64,000 nucleotides of DNA from the NCBI RefSeq assembly GCF_008831285.2, contig NC_045141.1:25595315-25659314 (forward strand), in the 5' to 3' direction. Of the stretch, positions 35,601 through 48,992 are shown one piece after another (position 1 is the first letter of the stretch; each line of letters opens with the position of its first letter). The translations under genes were made by a program, and so were the position numbers. Under the pieces are notes generated by a model. It was not told the origin of the DNA, ran no database searches, and saw nothing but the letters and a program-made list of their open reading frames with translations. Origin of the DNA: Nymphaea colorata. Taxonomy: Eukaryota > Streptophyta > Magnoliopsida > Nymphaeales > Nymphaeaceae.

Positions 35601-38600
35601 AATGTGATTGTGCATACATACCTAAAACTATAGCAATTAGTTTTTTATATTAGATTTTGAAACTAAAAAGAACAAAACTTGATTCAATCAATTGCTTTTC
35701 CAAATATTGAGAATTAGGGACTCTTCTTCAAAAGAATTAAAAAGGTCCGGGACAAGCTGTCACACAGTACTAGTGCGAGTGCGGGTGTGACAAGGAAGCA
35801 ATGTTCAATGGGAAAGAAAGCAATTTGTTTGTTACTGCACCTTGCCAATGCAACTGGTGTGCAGCAACCCTTTTGAAGAGTTTGTTTTACTTGGAGGACA
35901 AGCATGTATAATATTATTTCTTGTAAACTTGGATGATAAAACTAAGGGCAGAAAATGTGTTTGTGCGCACATGCCCAAAATTATAGCAGTTAGTTTCCAT
36001 ATTACATGAACTGAAACATACGAAACCTGATTTAATCCATTCTTTTCCAATCTTAACCGTTCAAATCCAGCTTACATCATTATTTCTGATTCATTGAAGT
36101 TCTGTAGGTAATAGTCTTTGGTGCACTGATGGTAGCATTTATCACGATTGAACTTACCGTTATTTGTGTTTCACAATCTTCATAGACTTATAGTAACTCT
36201 GTGCCACTACCTAATCTAAGAGAGACTAGCCTTTTCTCAGCTAAATTGTCTGTTAACATTTTTTCTCTTTCCCAAACATAATCTTTGTTGGTTGTCACCT
36301 TCCCCAGTAGTCAATAAATGAGCAATCTAAGAATAAAAATTTAATGATATATCCCAATGAACCAGAATTAATTGCAGCGAATGTAAATACTTCCTTGACC
36401 AGACAGATCTCTTATCAACTTTGTGATTCTTGCAGCTGACTTGTCATAAAGGTAGAGGTGTAAGACGATAAATTCTGAACACATTAGCATGAGATCTGGT
36501 TGTGTAAAAAATAAATGAATGTACAATTCTTATATATACAATTTGCTTTTATTTGATCGCATACATATGACACCAAAATCAATCTTTCACCATATTGAAA
36601 ATAAAACGAAATAAACCCTCATGTTTGACAAGCCATTGATCACAAGTAAAGCATGAAGATTATACAGATTTTAGCAGATCTAGATCCAAAACATCCTATC
36701 TGAACTGGACCTGCAAATCACACAGTTAACGGATCCAGGAGAGCCTTTAGAAAGCACCCATTAAACATAGCACTAGTTAATGAACAATAGTTCATAAAAG
36801 GGTGCAAATTGCAATACCATTGTTCAGCTCACATATTTTTTCACGTCAAATTGAATGTAAGCGCAAACAATGACAAGAAAATACCTTCTTCCTCTGTTGT
36901 AGAAATTTCATCAGTTACTTCGAGAACCTTTTCTGGCAATGCCAGTGCTGGATTTTGCGATTGATTTGACATGTATGATGTAGACTGTGCTGTCTGCTGC
37001 CATTCTGAGTTTAGGGAAGCACTTTTGCTTAATACCTGAGTAGCTGATGTAGGCCCTGAGGAGCTTTTTGCAACCCGCAACTACCAGTCACAAAATAAAA
37101 TGTGAAATGAATAAATGTCACAGACACACACACACACAACATAATTTGGTCATGTCTCTTTCCATTTCACTCAGTACCTTCCAAGCCACCAAAAAGATGA
37201 TCACTATATGGTTAATATTACCAAGATTATCAGAAGACTGTTTACAAAATTGAGAAGCTCTAATTTTTCTCTTTGCAAATTAGTGAACACTGAAGTTCTT
37301 TTCGTACATAGACATGTAAGGTTATATGAGGTATTCTGGAGTAAACATAAATCCTTACAGGAAAAGGAAAAATCAAATATATTTTTTGTCAGGAGCGTTT
37401 CTCAAATATTTCTCGGAAGATAAAGCGGCTCTCAATTGTCCACATCTGAATATCAACAGCATGAAATTTAACAAAATTCTACAGCCACAGAATTTACTAC
37501 ATGCTATTAGCAAGCACAACATACACGGCCAAAAAGCAAAAAGATAAAGACAAACAAGAACAAAGAATTACTCACAATGGATGCATAGGTTTGTTTAACA
37601 GGTTCAATGGGCTCGTCAACAGGAGATGGTGCTGCTTCTGGAATAGTATTGTCCACTACTGCATATGGAATTGAGCTGCAGTTATCAGCTGCTTCTTCCA
37701 CAAAGCTGTTTGCTTCAGAAACTTGATGCTGCTCTGGAAGGACATACTCCTCAGTGGTGGCAGTCTCTTCAGGATGTGGTTGGGGTACAAAGTCTGTGGG
37801 CTCCACCTCACCACTAAGAATGTAATCTGCAACTGAAAAACCAAAATATTGTTCATAAGAACACCATGAAATACAACATTAGTTCACAGAAATGATGAAA
37901 AATAAAGAAAATAAAATATTAAACTAGACACAAGGAAAAACAAATCACGGTCAAATTAATCAACATGACAAAAAACATTATATAATATTCCTTACTACCT
38001 GCAATACAAGTTATTTTTAGATCAATCGGGTATTGGTAGAAGTGACATCTTAAATGTCAAAAGCACAATTTACCTTAGAAATATTACTTAAACAGATAAT
38101 CTCTATTAAATTAAAACAGTCAGTCATACCAGGCTCTTCGAGCGAGTTGGATGTGTTGTGCTGTGCATCAAAATTAGCATGGGCCAACATGCTCGGTGGA
38201 TGTTGGATGACGGGTTCTTCATCAACAAAGTGAAAAATATCATTTAGAACAAAGTATCCTTTCTCCTGAGGGGCAAGAAAAAATGTCTGTATGAATTTCC
38301 TGCGGCCTTTTGAGTCCTTTGTCTGGACAGAACCAGCTACCGTCACCAGAATGCCACCGTTCCAGGAATCAACAGAGTGTGCCAATTTGATCTCAATTCC
38401 CGTAAAGCTCAGAGACATGACAAGCGAATGTATTTGCTGCAAGAGAAATATTAACAAAAATACATGCATATCAGAAGCTTATACTAAGGATGCTCAGAGA
38501 TAAAACAGAAGATTCAGAAATGAGATTGGCAAGCCAGTTGGCTTTACTACCTTATTTCATGTTTAATCATGCAATAAAATTTTCAATAAAATGCAAAACT

Positions 38601-39801
38601 GCCTTAAAAAACCTTAAGAATAAGGTTCCAATGAGCGATATGGAAGAGCTATTGTCAGCATATTAAATGTGTGATAACTTTTACAATTAATTATACTGCA
38701 GCGAAACATATGGTTAAAAAAAAGACAATAATCAGTTTTCGGCTTGGTGCTGCCCTATAATCTTTGAGAGAATCATCTATAAATGTTATTTAAGAGGCAT
38801 GCCAAGGATGTGTACATTATGAATGACGAGGGAGGCAGACGGACACAACTGCCTTATGCATCTCTCTGGAACAGAGAAGATGCCAAATAAATGAGCAATC
38901 ACTCTCATTAGGCATAAATAACAGAACATGGTCAATATACCATAATTTACACGTGTATGGACATATAAATTAAAAGTATGATTCAGGGCGTGAAACAACA
39001 GTCCAAACAGTTAGTATAACTTTGTACAGTTCTAGAATTCCTTTACCGTTGGCTCAAGCAGACGTGTTACAGCCTTTAGGAGAAGTCGACCTACAAAAAA
39101 CGAACGGTCGCAGAAAGAAGTGTCCCCAACACTCAGGAACCCATATCATGCAGCAGAAAAGGAAACACTAATAGATTGGTATCGATCAAACCTACACGGA
39201 GAATCGGTTGTTCCTGATGCTGGGGAAAGGATAAGATTTCAAAATCCAACAATACCAAAAAGCTTAAAAGCTTTCCACTAAACCCACAACAGTGTAGAAG
39301 TTTTCTACCATACATGGCGCAAAAACGGATGCTTACGCTTATGATGGGGGTCAAAGACCAAGCATCACAAGCTTCTATAATCCCATGTTTAGATCCAAAA
39401 GCTTATACTAGCAACACAATCACCAATATAAATATGGAAACATGACAGCGCAGCAAAGAGAACATAAACAGAAGTACCAGCATCGCAGTGGCCGTCTCAC
39501 ACTTATCTCCGTCATAACGGACCATCGTGCTCGCCTCATTGTAAAACTGGTGGCAGTAGTCAGGCTGTTGCTGAAGCACCTGATAGTACTGTCTCACGAA
39601 GTAGTTACCCACCTAACCCAACACAACGGACCGGAAAAAACATACACGATCAGCGAGAAAAGAAACATATAGACAGGCATGTGTGTGTGTGTGTGAGAGA
39701 GAGAGAGAGGCTCCCGAGTGAGACGCTCACATAGAGAGAGTCCAAATCGAGGAGGACATTACCTGGAATGCAGCTACCGGAGCCGAGTAAGCACTTGCCA
39801 T
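32673..39801 (-). CDS. G3BP-like protein (NTF2-like domain plus RRM)
   Basis: Nine exons (39763-39801, 39478-39612, 38130-38436, 37576-37832, 36885-37080, 34163-34308, 34015-34080, 33834-33909, 32673-32890) join in frame to about 479 aa. Residues about 12-140 form an NTF2-like domain (VGNYFVRQYYQVLQQQP at its start, QTFFLAPQEKGYFVLND near its end). A Pro/Glu-rich acidic linker follows. At about 323-400 is an RRM with RNP2 VYVRNL and RNP1 CYAFVEF. The tail is rich in Arg-Gly (GRGRGR, RGRGGFG). This is the architecture of Ras-GAP SH3-binding protein (G3BP) homologues, which bind RNA and assemble into stress granules. Plant members have links to stress and immune responses. The longest intron (34309-36884, 2.6 kb) lies between the linker and the RRM. 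Confidence 0.92.
33178..33263 (-). other. Possible alternative last exon of the G3BP-like gene
   Basis: Inside the last intron, a good polypyrimidine tract and TTATTCAG acceptor precede 86 bases. These are phase-compatible with exon 8 and run 27 codons to a TAG, encoding a charged peptide ending PSYPGSGD. Using it would replace the RG-rich tail by a short acidic one. The evidence is phase and acceptor strength only. Confidence 0.3.
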
Positions 39802-39828
39802 TGTTTCACGGAAAACACATGCAGCACC

Positions 39829-39855
39829 AAGACCAAACCCTAACCCTAACCCCCC
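39829..39855 (-). promoter_or_regulatory. Telo-box-like motif in the 5' UTR of the G3BP-like gene
   Basis: The plus strand reads AAACCCTAACCCTAACCC about 30-50 bp upstream of the start codon. Telo-boxes (AAACCCTAA) are common near starts of plant genes for translation and RNA metabolism and can recruit TRB-type factors. It may also just be a short telomere-like run. Confidence 0.5.
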
Positions 39856-40471
39856 AAATCCGGCACCAGTTCGCCGGAAACCTCCCAGAACAGGATCGGC
39901 ACGGCAGCCAAGATCTGGAAAAACCTGGAATGCGGACGGACGCGATAACAAGATAATCGATCCCGGCGAGGATCCGACGAGAAAACAGCACCGCACCAGC
40001 AGCCGCCGCCGCCGCCTCGAGATATTCGAGATCTGAGCTCCGACAGCGAAATGGAGAAGACGAATGAGCACCCCAAACGAAGGGCCAAACAGAGAAAAGA
40101 AGGGAGTGATCCGATCGACCAGAAAAAAACCGAAGAAGGAAAAAGAGCGAGAGGGAAAGGGAGAAGGAGCAAAGTGGGGAAGGGATTTAGGAGAAGGGCG
40201 CAACCTCAGGGGAGGGAAATGAACGGTCAAGGATGCACCGATGTTGAGGATCGGACGGCCAGATGCGCCCCTTCGCTTTACAATCTCGTCCTGCGGGTCT
40301 CGGCGTGCGCTATCGGGACGGTATTCGCTTTCGAGAAGGAAGAAGCAACACAAAAAGGAAAGAAACCCTTTACTCTTCACTAGATTTTGCGCACCATATT
40401 TATCCTCTTCATTTATTATCCATTCCTTTGTTCATCTAGTCTCCTTGTTCCTTGAGCTCAGCTCGACCGGA

Positions 40472-40645
40472 CTCAAATGGGTTCAAGTTGGTTCGAGTCG
40501 AGCCAATAAGTTCAAGAACGCAGACCTCAAATGGGTTCAAGTTGGTTCGAGTCGAGCCAATAAGTTCAAGAACACAGACCTCAAATGGGTTCAAGTTGGT
40601 TCGAGTCGAGCCAATAAGTTCAAGAACGCAGACCTCAAATGGGTG
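40472..40645. repeat. 54-bp minisatellite, three copies plus a partial fourth
   Basis: Copies at 40472-40525, 40526-40579 and 40580-40633 are nearly identical and begin CTCAAATGGGTTCAAG. A fourth starts at 40634 and stops after about a dozen bases. Fifty-four is a multiple of three, so open frames run through it on both strands, but the encoded peptide is repetitive and I see no gene. It lies about 650 bp upstream of the G3BP-like start codon. Confidence 0.95.
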
Positions 40646-40649
40646 CCCC

Positions 40650-43600
40650 TTTCTCAAGCTTGTCACTATTATATTTAGTCCACTACGCTACCAACAATGT
40701 TTAATGAGCCAAATGTCAATAATATATTGTCTTGTCGGCACAAAGGCCCTTAAATGCATCATGTACTTGTAGAGAATCACCAAATTGTTACGCTTCTCGT
40801 ACTTTACATTATGTTTGGATGGATGGAAAAGACAATTTGAAGATAATTTCCTGAATGACAAGATGTATCCATAAGATATGGATCTTGAACTCATCATATT
40901 ACATTTTGTAGTACCAATGAAGGATCGAAAAGAAAAATATATATTTTCGACATTTACCTCCGAATATCCAATTCCTCGATCTTAGGAGATTGCAAAATCC
41001 TCAATTTTAAGAGATTGCATTTTGTTTCACTAGGCCCTCAATACAGATGGCTTTGTGGATTTTAATATCAGGGTGCCCACATGCTGAGAATCTCGTTCTA
41101 GAAGCAAACTCCTCTAAACTTCAACTCTATAAACTTATTTCACAATTTATATACAACTCAACAAACCTGTTATATATATATATATATATATATATTGCTA
41201 GTGAGCTAACTAAACGAAGGAACTATGTAAACTGATTTATAAGCCTATGTGATTAACTTGATTAATGATTTACAATATGTATACATAAAATTAGCTTTTC
41301 AAACACAAAGTAGAAGATGGATATACTCATGCCATCCTGACTTCTGCCCAAAAAAGATTAAAGAGTTGTTGAGCTTCATCTCATGCTGACCCCAATACTA
41401 ATCAAGTGACTGCTTTACAAAAGCATGTACAACTTTGGAATAAGTAGTGCAAACTTTTCGTTTTCGCTATGTATTTGTTTAAGTTCTTGGCTCCATCACT
41501 GTCGCTACTTTCCCGTCCCTGTAATTCCGGGCAAAAGACAAAGGCTCTCATAACATCAGTTTTAATTAGGTGAGTTGTCATATAGTTCAATGTACTTGCC
41601 TCCTTTAAGGCCAACATGTTGAGCAGTTGCATGGGGAGAAATGAAAATGGGTTGGATAAGGCTACGGCATAATGGATCCATTGCCCCAAAGACCAAAACT
41701 TCCAAGCCACATCCTAAACTTTTACACTTTTATATACGAGATATGGGTCCAGAACCGAATCCAGATAGACTTGAAGCATATGTGGGTTAACATGGCCTTT
41801 TCATTGGCCAATTTTACATAAAAAAATGTTTCAGTATGTTTTTGTAGCAAGGCCATAAGATATGACTGGAATTGTCAAGAGCAGAAGCTCCTATTCAATT
41901 TCTTATCTATTTACATAAGGTCTACTTTTAATGCCTCCAACTTTGCTGCGGTTTAACTTGCATATCAATGACCCTCTTTTTGCAACACATGATGTTGAAT
42001 CGTTGATGCCTTTTAACACTAAAAATTGCTCATTGTTTGCCTACCAACTTCCACCCCAAAACAAACCGTTGCACCGCAAATAGTTCATTGTTATGTTTCA
42101 AAAAAATCTACTACCTACGAGTATGGATGTCAACGGATGGGATTCATATCAGATATATCTTTAATCATATCCGATTTTTGAGATATTCATACGTTCGGAT
42201 TCAAATTTGGATTTGAATTCAAATAAAGAAAAGTCATATCTTAATCTGAATCCAAAACCCTATTTTACAATCTGAATTCAAATTTTGAATCGAATTTTAC
42301 CAATTTTCAAAATTTAATAGCATTACATACTGGATATTTGTCTAAAAATAAATTCAATTTGAATCTGTATCTGAATCCAATCGGATATTTATGTATATCC
42401 AAATCTGAATCTGATTTGATGTCATATATTAAATTCAAATTTGATCTGATTTCTTAATCGGATTTTAATTTTTTTTTCATATCCGATTTTTTTGGATCGA
42501 ATCGATCGAATATCCGATTCAAATCAAATATATTGACGGTTATTTTGGGCTGGGAATAAATATGAGCCCAGCAGCTCGTGGCTCGACTCATGATGCTCAG
42601 TAATTTATGATTTTAGAAGAGTGCCGGAAAAGCTCCGACGTCATTCACTTGAATGCACGACGTCGGTCGGACAAGTTCTTCATTGTGACAAATCGTACAT
42701 TACTAAAGCATCCTTAGCAGTGTCCAGGCATGCATATATATAAAATTGAGATCGCGACGAAAAAGTTTCCCATATTCAAATACAGATGCAACAAACATCA
42801 GTATCAAACCATTTCTTGGTGCAATTTCCCGGAAGATCAGCCAAATTTGGGTACGTAGAATGGGATATATAATTAAACTGGTACAACGAATGAAGATAGA
42901 TATATAGCAAACCGCCAGTACATATAGAAAAATTCAGTCTGAAAGAAAACTCCGGTGCCTAGTCGTATAACCAAGAGGGCACCTCATGTGGCTGAATCAA
43001 AATATAGCAAGAGAGAGAGAGTTTATATTTAAAGTTATTTATTTCATTTATGGAGACCTCCTTCGACTGAGGACATTAATTTTATATTTAAAGTTATTTA
43101 TTTTATTTATATTTATTTGTTGGCTTTCCACCATTACCACCTGTGGTGGGAAAACCAGTAAGCCCTCATTGTCACCTTTTGTGTCAATGACGGCAACCAT
43201 CCATGGCCGACCCACCAGCATCTCAAAGAAAAGTTTAAATTATTCACCAGTAGTGATTTGAGAAATAAGATAGTACTCCCTTGACTTTCTTCAACCTTAA
43301 AATTTGTCCCCTCAAAGCTCTTTCTGGTTACCTCTAAGTCTGGCATTCAGGTACCCGACAGGTACCTGATACCCGGTCTGATCGGGCTTGGGCCTGGGCC
43401 CGAAAAATAGGCCTGGGCTGGCCCAATGCCCAGGTCTAGTTACCACCGAGGGAGAGGAAGTGATGACTATAAATTATAACGCGCCACCCGTAAGAAAGAG
43501 ATAAAGGGACAGAGTAGTTCTAGGCACTTACACATGTTAAATCCACTCATTTAACTACATTAAACATGTTAAATCCACTAATTAACTATGTCTTGTGTTG

Positions 43601-44588
43601 ATTACTCAGCGGAGCTACTGCAGCACAAAGATAATTTCTTTAACAAATAACTACAGTTATTTTAACCTTTTCGATTTGCTTAGTTAAATGCCGTTATGTT
43701 TAAAAACTATTACTGCAATATATTTAAAATGATGAAGAGCCTTTCGAGAAATTGACCTCCTAGTGGTTCGAGATATGAATTTTAAACTTGGATACTATGT
43801 AATTCACTGACGATTGATCTAATAAGAGGGATCAACAAGATGAGGGTTTTTAAAATGTAAATCTAATAGAAACAGACGAGTTCCGGTACACATGACTAAC
43901 ATTACACTAGATCCATCCTTGGTTACAAACTGGAGGTAATTACGCCAATTGGTCTCTCGAAGTCCACAATGACATGAAAGAAAACACGTCACAATTTCAT
44001 TCCTGAAATGAAAGAACAATACATAATAGAATGAAAAATTGGGAATAGTCAGTTCTATTTTCATGAGTTTCATGAAGATCATGACACTTTAATTGATGGA
44101 TGTACCATACCTCGCTTAAAAAGAGCAAAGGGAGAGCTTCAGGTGGGTATTTTTAACCTCCTCTGCTCACCCTTACATCGAGCTCGCAAAGAGGTCCAAC
44201 ATGACGGAGGAGCAGGCTACACGAACACGTATATACGAGATTCCAAAATTGTTAATAACATTCATCCATTTTACCACTTTTCTTATGGACATAATCTCGA
44301 AAATTGAATGTAATTCACTTCTTTAATTAGCATTTTTCTAAGTTCAACATTCCTTCTTCGGGACATGGGAAACATTCGTGTTTCAGTCCACCATAACATA
44401 GAACAGAATGAAAAATTAGAGCATCAACAGGTCCTAACTCCAACATTTTTTGAGAGAGAAGAAAGCGTTTATAGACTAACAAAATTATATCAGATCACAG
44501 GAGTCTAGTTTAATGGAAGGAGCTGATAGTAAGGGGATAGACAGCTACAAGCTAATTAAGAGAAATACGTGAATGGAGTGCATGCAGG
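40650..44588. other. Gene-poor intergenic region with decayed repeats
   Basis: About 4 kb of AT-rich DNA. A TA microsatellite lies at about 41171-41195. From 42120 to 42545 the DNA is made of many short, related words (ATCCGATT, GATTCAAAT, TTGAATCTG), the look of an old dispersed repeat. A 29-bp direct repeat (TTATATTTAAAGTTATTTATT core) occurs near 43022 and 43081. A short GGCCTGGGC-rich block at 43345-43440 is the decayed end of another dispersed repeat. CATGTTAAATCCACT occurs twice near 43531-43580. No gene was recognised. Confidence 0.45.
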
Positions 44589-46377
44589 CTATGTCAACTC
44601 GTAGGCGAATTCTTCTGGAGTAAAGAAGGTGACCTCCGCACGACCAGACTTTTTGGGCATCTTTTGCACTGATGCAGCTATCTCCTCCTTTGATGCAGCA
44701 GCATCTTTAGCGATAGAAATATGAGCTCGTTCAAGTGCAATCGCCACTTTCAATATGAATGCAATCAATTGCTTGTCGTCTTCATCTCCAACAAAGCCCG
44801 TCATTTCAACCCTCTTAAGATGATGAATCAGACAATTGGGAATCTCATACGGCCTCTTGAATGAATTCCGAAACTTGCCGATGTAGTCATCCGTCTCCTC
44901 ATTGAGCGGGAACTGAGGAAACCAAAAAAAAATAATGACAAAGATTAGTCTTACCTTCATGATTAATCACAACATAAAATATTCATAAAAACATTGAAAA
45001 AAGAACACTAAAAGGACAAGTCAACAGCAACAATGTGAAAAAAATACATCAAACACTCGAAGCATGCAGATAATGCAAAAAGCATAGTTGGAAAAAGAAA
45101 AGAAAGATCGACTACCATTATAAATAAAAGTGTTTACCGAAAGAAGGAGATTCTGAAGACAAGGGCACGCCATCAATAAAATCCACAAATCCCACCACAC
45201 GAGGCGTCCTCGAGTGATAACAAGTTGCAGTTCCACCAAATTGAGGAAGTGAAAAAGCAGATCAGCATTGGGTTCGAAAAAAAGCATTCTCCGCTACAAA
45301 AGAATGCATTAGTCATGACTTAGCATGTAATTCAGAAATGGCTTACGTTAAGGTTGAGTTTGATAGCCTTAAAGATGATCTAGACTACACAAAAAGACAT
45401 GTTTGAGAGGTCTTAAGATCTCAGTAGTTAAAAACCATGTAATGCATTTGAGATTCTAAAGATTCCACTTCACTGCAGATCTCAGATCCATGGTGAAACA
45501 AATCGCTACTCACATGAAAAGGACGAAAATGCAAGACCAACGACGTTACGTTGGCAAATCCTTTAAGAAATGCTACCAAGGCACCATCGTCTGTGCGAGG
45601 ATCGTCAAGTGGCCCAACAAAGGAAACCATGGCGGTCGTCAGAGACGGCATACATATTTACTTGGTGTCGATCAGTCTGTCGTCCACGAAGGTGAAAGTG
45701 GAAAGGTTGGGTGCAACTATGTCCAACTGCCAGTACCGGCTAAAGCAATGGCTTATCGTCAGATTCTTGAGACGGAGATGGGTACCGCCATGGATTTTGA
45801 TATTACCAATAATGTAGCAGTTGCTCAATTCGAGGTCCTCCAACAACCAGCAATTTAGTACCAAGTGTTGCATTAGACTTTCCGTCACTCTCAATTCAGA
45901 AAGATGTATCGAATTGAGGGAGTTGAAGGCTTTGCAGTGGGGAAGCACAGGAAGCTTGGGCACATCTAAACAGAACTGCTTACAGTTCATGGTGACAGAA
46001 AATGGTCGGAGAACAAGCTCATGGAGGCCGTCCTTTGAGAAGATATGCCAAACCCATTTCTCCAGCTTGGCCTCCACCAGTGGATCATCAGCACAAATTT
46101 GCAACCGAAGACTCCGCAACGGCGGGAGCCGAAACAGGAGACACCGGTCGACCACCATAGCAAACCTTCTAGCCTTATGCATGTCCCTGCAAGGACGTAG
46201 TTCAAGATGGAGGTTGGGGATGAAGGTCCAGAGATGGAGCCACCTTCGGGCCAAGACGCTTGTCCTGGCAGCCTCATTCGTGGGGAGGAAGGAAAGGATG
46301 AGCTGAATGAGGGGGTCGGGCAGTGCGCTCAGTTGGTCCTCTGCCACTTCCATCTTCTGAGCACCACAGGCAGCCAT
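44589..46377 (-). pseudogene. F-box/LRR protein gene with an in-frame stop in exon 1
   Basis: Three exons (45514-46377, 45138-45293, 44589-44912) join in phase 0 to 448 codons. The N-terminal F-box (about residues 14-58) reads LPDPLIQLILSFLPTNEAAR, then SVLARRWLHLW, as in SCF ubiquitin-ligase substrate receptors. Leu-rich repeat-like lines follow (LRSLRLQIC, LNSIHLSEL, LEDLELSNC, LKNLTISHC), and the C-terminal exon has an FBD-like character (LKRVEMTGFVG). The frame is interrupted once by TAA at 45658-45660, just after FTFVDDRLIDTK, and then continues with MPSLTTAMVSFVG in the same frame. I found no phase-preserving intron that removes it. All other sequence looks conserved. It could be a young pseudogene, a 239-aa truncated protein, or a sequencing or allelic variant. 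Confidence 0.83.
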
Positions 46378-47115
46378 TGATTCTGCTGCCTTAATGGGAA
46401 AGAGAGCGATTCTGGATCTAACACAGGCGTTTAATTTCCCGCCGCAATACTTTCCAGACCAGTAATACTAGACAGACCGAACCTTCCAGGCAACAAAAAT
46501 TACCAAAAGTAAAGCATAACTCAAAACTAACGACAAAAGCTTAAATAACCATTCATTATCATGCACTAGAAGTGATTAAACCCACACAACCATTACAGGA
46601 AATCTAAGATTAATCATCATGCATGAAGAACTCCTGTTCTGGAATCGGGTTTCATAATCCAAAACCATAGTTACGCTTGTTTGAGTCCAAAATCTTCATG
46701 TTGAATCCGTTCAGCGACACCTGGAAACAAAATCTTCATGTTCATCGATGTGATAAAAATTGATTGTAAATAATCTCCTAAACACCTGAAATCAAATAAG
46801 GTTCAGATCCCAAGCTCCGTCCACCAAATTAAGGTAAATTTTAGTTTTCTTACAATCCAAATCCATCCCCAGATTTTGCCTGCTAACAAATTTCCTTTAT
46901 AAAACAAGTGCAAAACCTTACTTTCTATGCATGCTGATTTTCGTTATATATTAGGAAATAACAAGGGCAACCATTTAGCAATTAATAGTAGTGCATTTCC
47001 ATTAATATCAACAATTGACAAAAAAAAAACTCATCAGATGAACTTTAAACATTTTAACTCGCATATTCTCATGCACACGAGCAAAGAAGCTAATCTAAGC
47101 ATGCATGGAATTTTA

Positions 47116-47157
<42 letters not shown>

Positions 47158-48788
47158 TCTTGAAATTTGAAGTTAATAATGCACCAAAAAATGATCTTCT
47201 AGGAAGGAATTGCAAAAAAAATAGTTGTTAGAATTCGAGAGATCGGAAAGAGAGAGGCTTTTATCACGTATACAGGGTCAAAATTTACTTATCGAGGTTA
47301 GTTAGTTTGATTAAGAAAAAAGTTGGCAGCAAAATGGGATGAAGGTCTCTTTATCTGCTCGTAGTTAATCAGAATTATTTAATCACAAAAAAGTGGTTTG
47401 AGAATAACAAATATTTATTGGTCACTATTTATGTACGTAGATGTTGTTGGTAAAAAAAAAAAAAAAGGGTATCACAGAACCATGGCACTCTAACACAAAA
47501 ATTTGGAATGGTTCGGTGGAAAGATAACCTACGTCCCCTATTAAAGCATAGATATTGGTCAGGTCTGATTAATCACCTGAAATAAGTTTTAGATTCAAAA
47601 ATCCATTATGACTGATCCAAATTAAAATAAAATTTAGGTTTCTAATTAACAACTACACATTATTAGTGAGCTAATCACAGCCCGTCTCCATTTTGGAAGC
47701 CATTTCATTTTCTCGCTATGGAATTTGGCCAAAATTAGTGACCAGACCAACATACACATTTGAGATGAGCAGGGTTTGACCCACCACACAATAAAGGCCG
47801 AAGCGCCTACCCAAACCCTTATCCCCTAAGGTACAGGGTCCGCTTTGGTGCCTCAAGATGTCACCCTCGCCATGCTTCATCCTATGTGTCGATGGGCTCT
47901 CGTTTGAGGCATAGAGAGTTGAACCTTGGGAAAACTAAGTTAACACCGGTCACTTGCCAGCTCTACTCAATCCTGTTGGACCAACCCTTTGAGGAGACCA
48001 ACCTACTCTACTCATTTGATGACAAATATCAACAAATTAAGTGTGTTACGTAAAAGTAAAAGCGTCGAAACGAAATTTAGTGATAGAGCATTATATATAT
48101 TTAAAACGAAAAAAAAAAGCCGCTAATGTCGTTCAGGCTTGTATATCCCACAGATCTTGTGTAAAGTACGACTTTTTATTTAAATATTAAAAAAAGTCCT
48201 TTTTAATTATGAGTAAAAGAGTATCCAGGAGTAAAAAAAAATCCTAATTCATTTCTTTAATATGAAGGATGGTGTAGTGTGGAACTAATTAAATGAGAGA
48301 TACTTTATATGGATCCGGTTTGTTTTTGTGCATGAAGTTATGGAAGAACAAGTACTAAAAAGTTTACTTGTTTTCTATGTTTATTCAAAATCATTGAATC
48401 AACTATAAAGGTTTGATTGGAGTGGTTCCTCCTCGTTGATTCCATCTGCTCCAAGTTTTTCTTATTCTTTGGTGCCAACTCCACTTTCAGTAAAATGGAG
48501 GGTCCAGCAGAGAGGTTCCGGAAAAGCGCCATCACCAAATTCATCCGAATCTACTTGGATCCAAACATTTTTCATTTTGAATCCTTCTTAGGATCTATGA
48601 AAGGAAATGGGACCAGTTTAAGATCCAGCACTCTTAGAAATGTGTTATCGATCTCACGATCTAGGAAATTTTTTTATAAAGTTAAATGTGTTCTCCATCT
48701 ACACATTCAATTTACGTAAAAAATTCAATTCCTCTGATCTAGCGAAACTGTTTCCTTGATAGGCTGACTGAGCCGGTATTTGGTGCAG
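46378..48788. other. Intergenic region
   Basis: AT-rich DNA. A compound TA then CA microsatellite lies at 47117-47158. The first 100-200 bp above 46377 are likely promoter and 5' UTR of the F-box gene. No gene was recognised. Confidence 0.4.
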
Positions 48789-48992
48789 GTAGAGAGAGAA
48801 AACCAAGCTCCAAATCTTCTAAAAGTTGCAGATGGTCGAGTGGGTTCATATCCATCTGCAAGTTTTGAACAATTTTCCATCAGATGCCGTGATGCTGAAA
48901 CAGACCTGCGTCCATCTACTTCCGAGGTAGTTCAAGAGCTAGAAATCATTTGCAGAAGATGCTACACTCAAAATATACATCTTCAGAGTTAA
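48789..48992 (+). pseudogene. C-terminal scrap of a receptor-like kinase
   Basis: After a plausible GTGCAG acceptor, the frame reads ADGRVGSYPS, then IRCRDAETDLRPSTSEVVQELE. This matches the end of the kinase domain of plant LRR receptor kinases (the D-RMGSYP ... RC..ETD.RPSM.EVV.ELE pattern, subdomain XI). A few residues are missing before the RC. No upstream exons (kinase core, LRRs) occur on this strand within several kilobases. It is therefore a stranded fragment, not a gene. Confidence 0.65.

Noticed and set aside
39727-40380. 217-codon minus-strand frame over the G3BP-like 5' region
   Set aside because: It is an open 5' UTR/promoter frame. The conserved protein starts at 39801 in a spliced model, and the upstream residues are low-complexity.
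40241-40678. 145-codon frame through the 54-bp repeat
   Set aside because: It stays open only because the repeat unit is a multiple of three. The peptide is a simple repeat with no homology.
45490-46306. Plus-strand frames opposite the F-box gene
   Set aside because: They are antisense shadows of the F-box/LRR exon 1.
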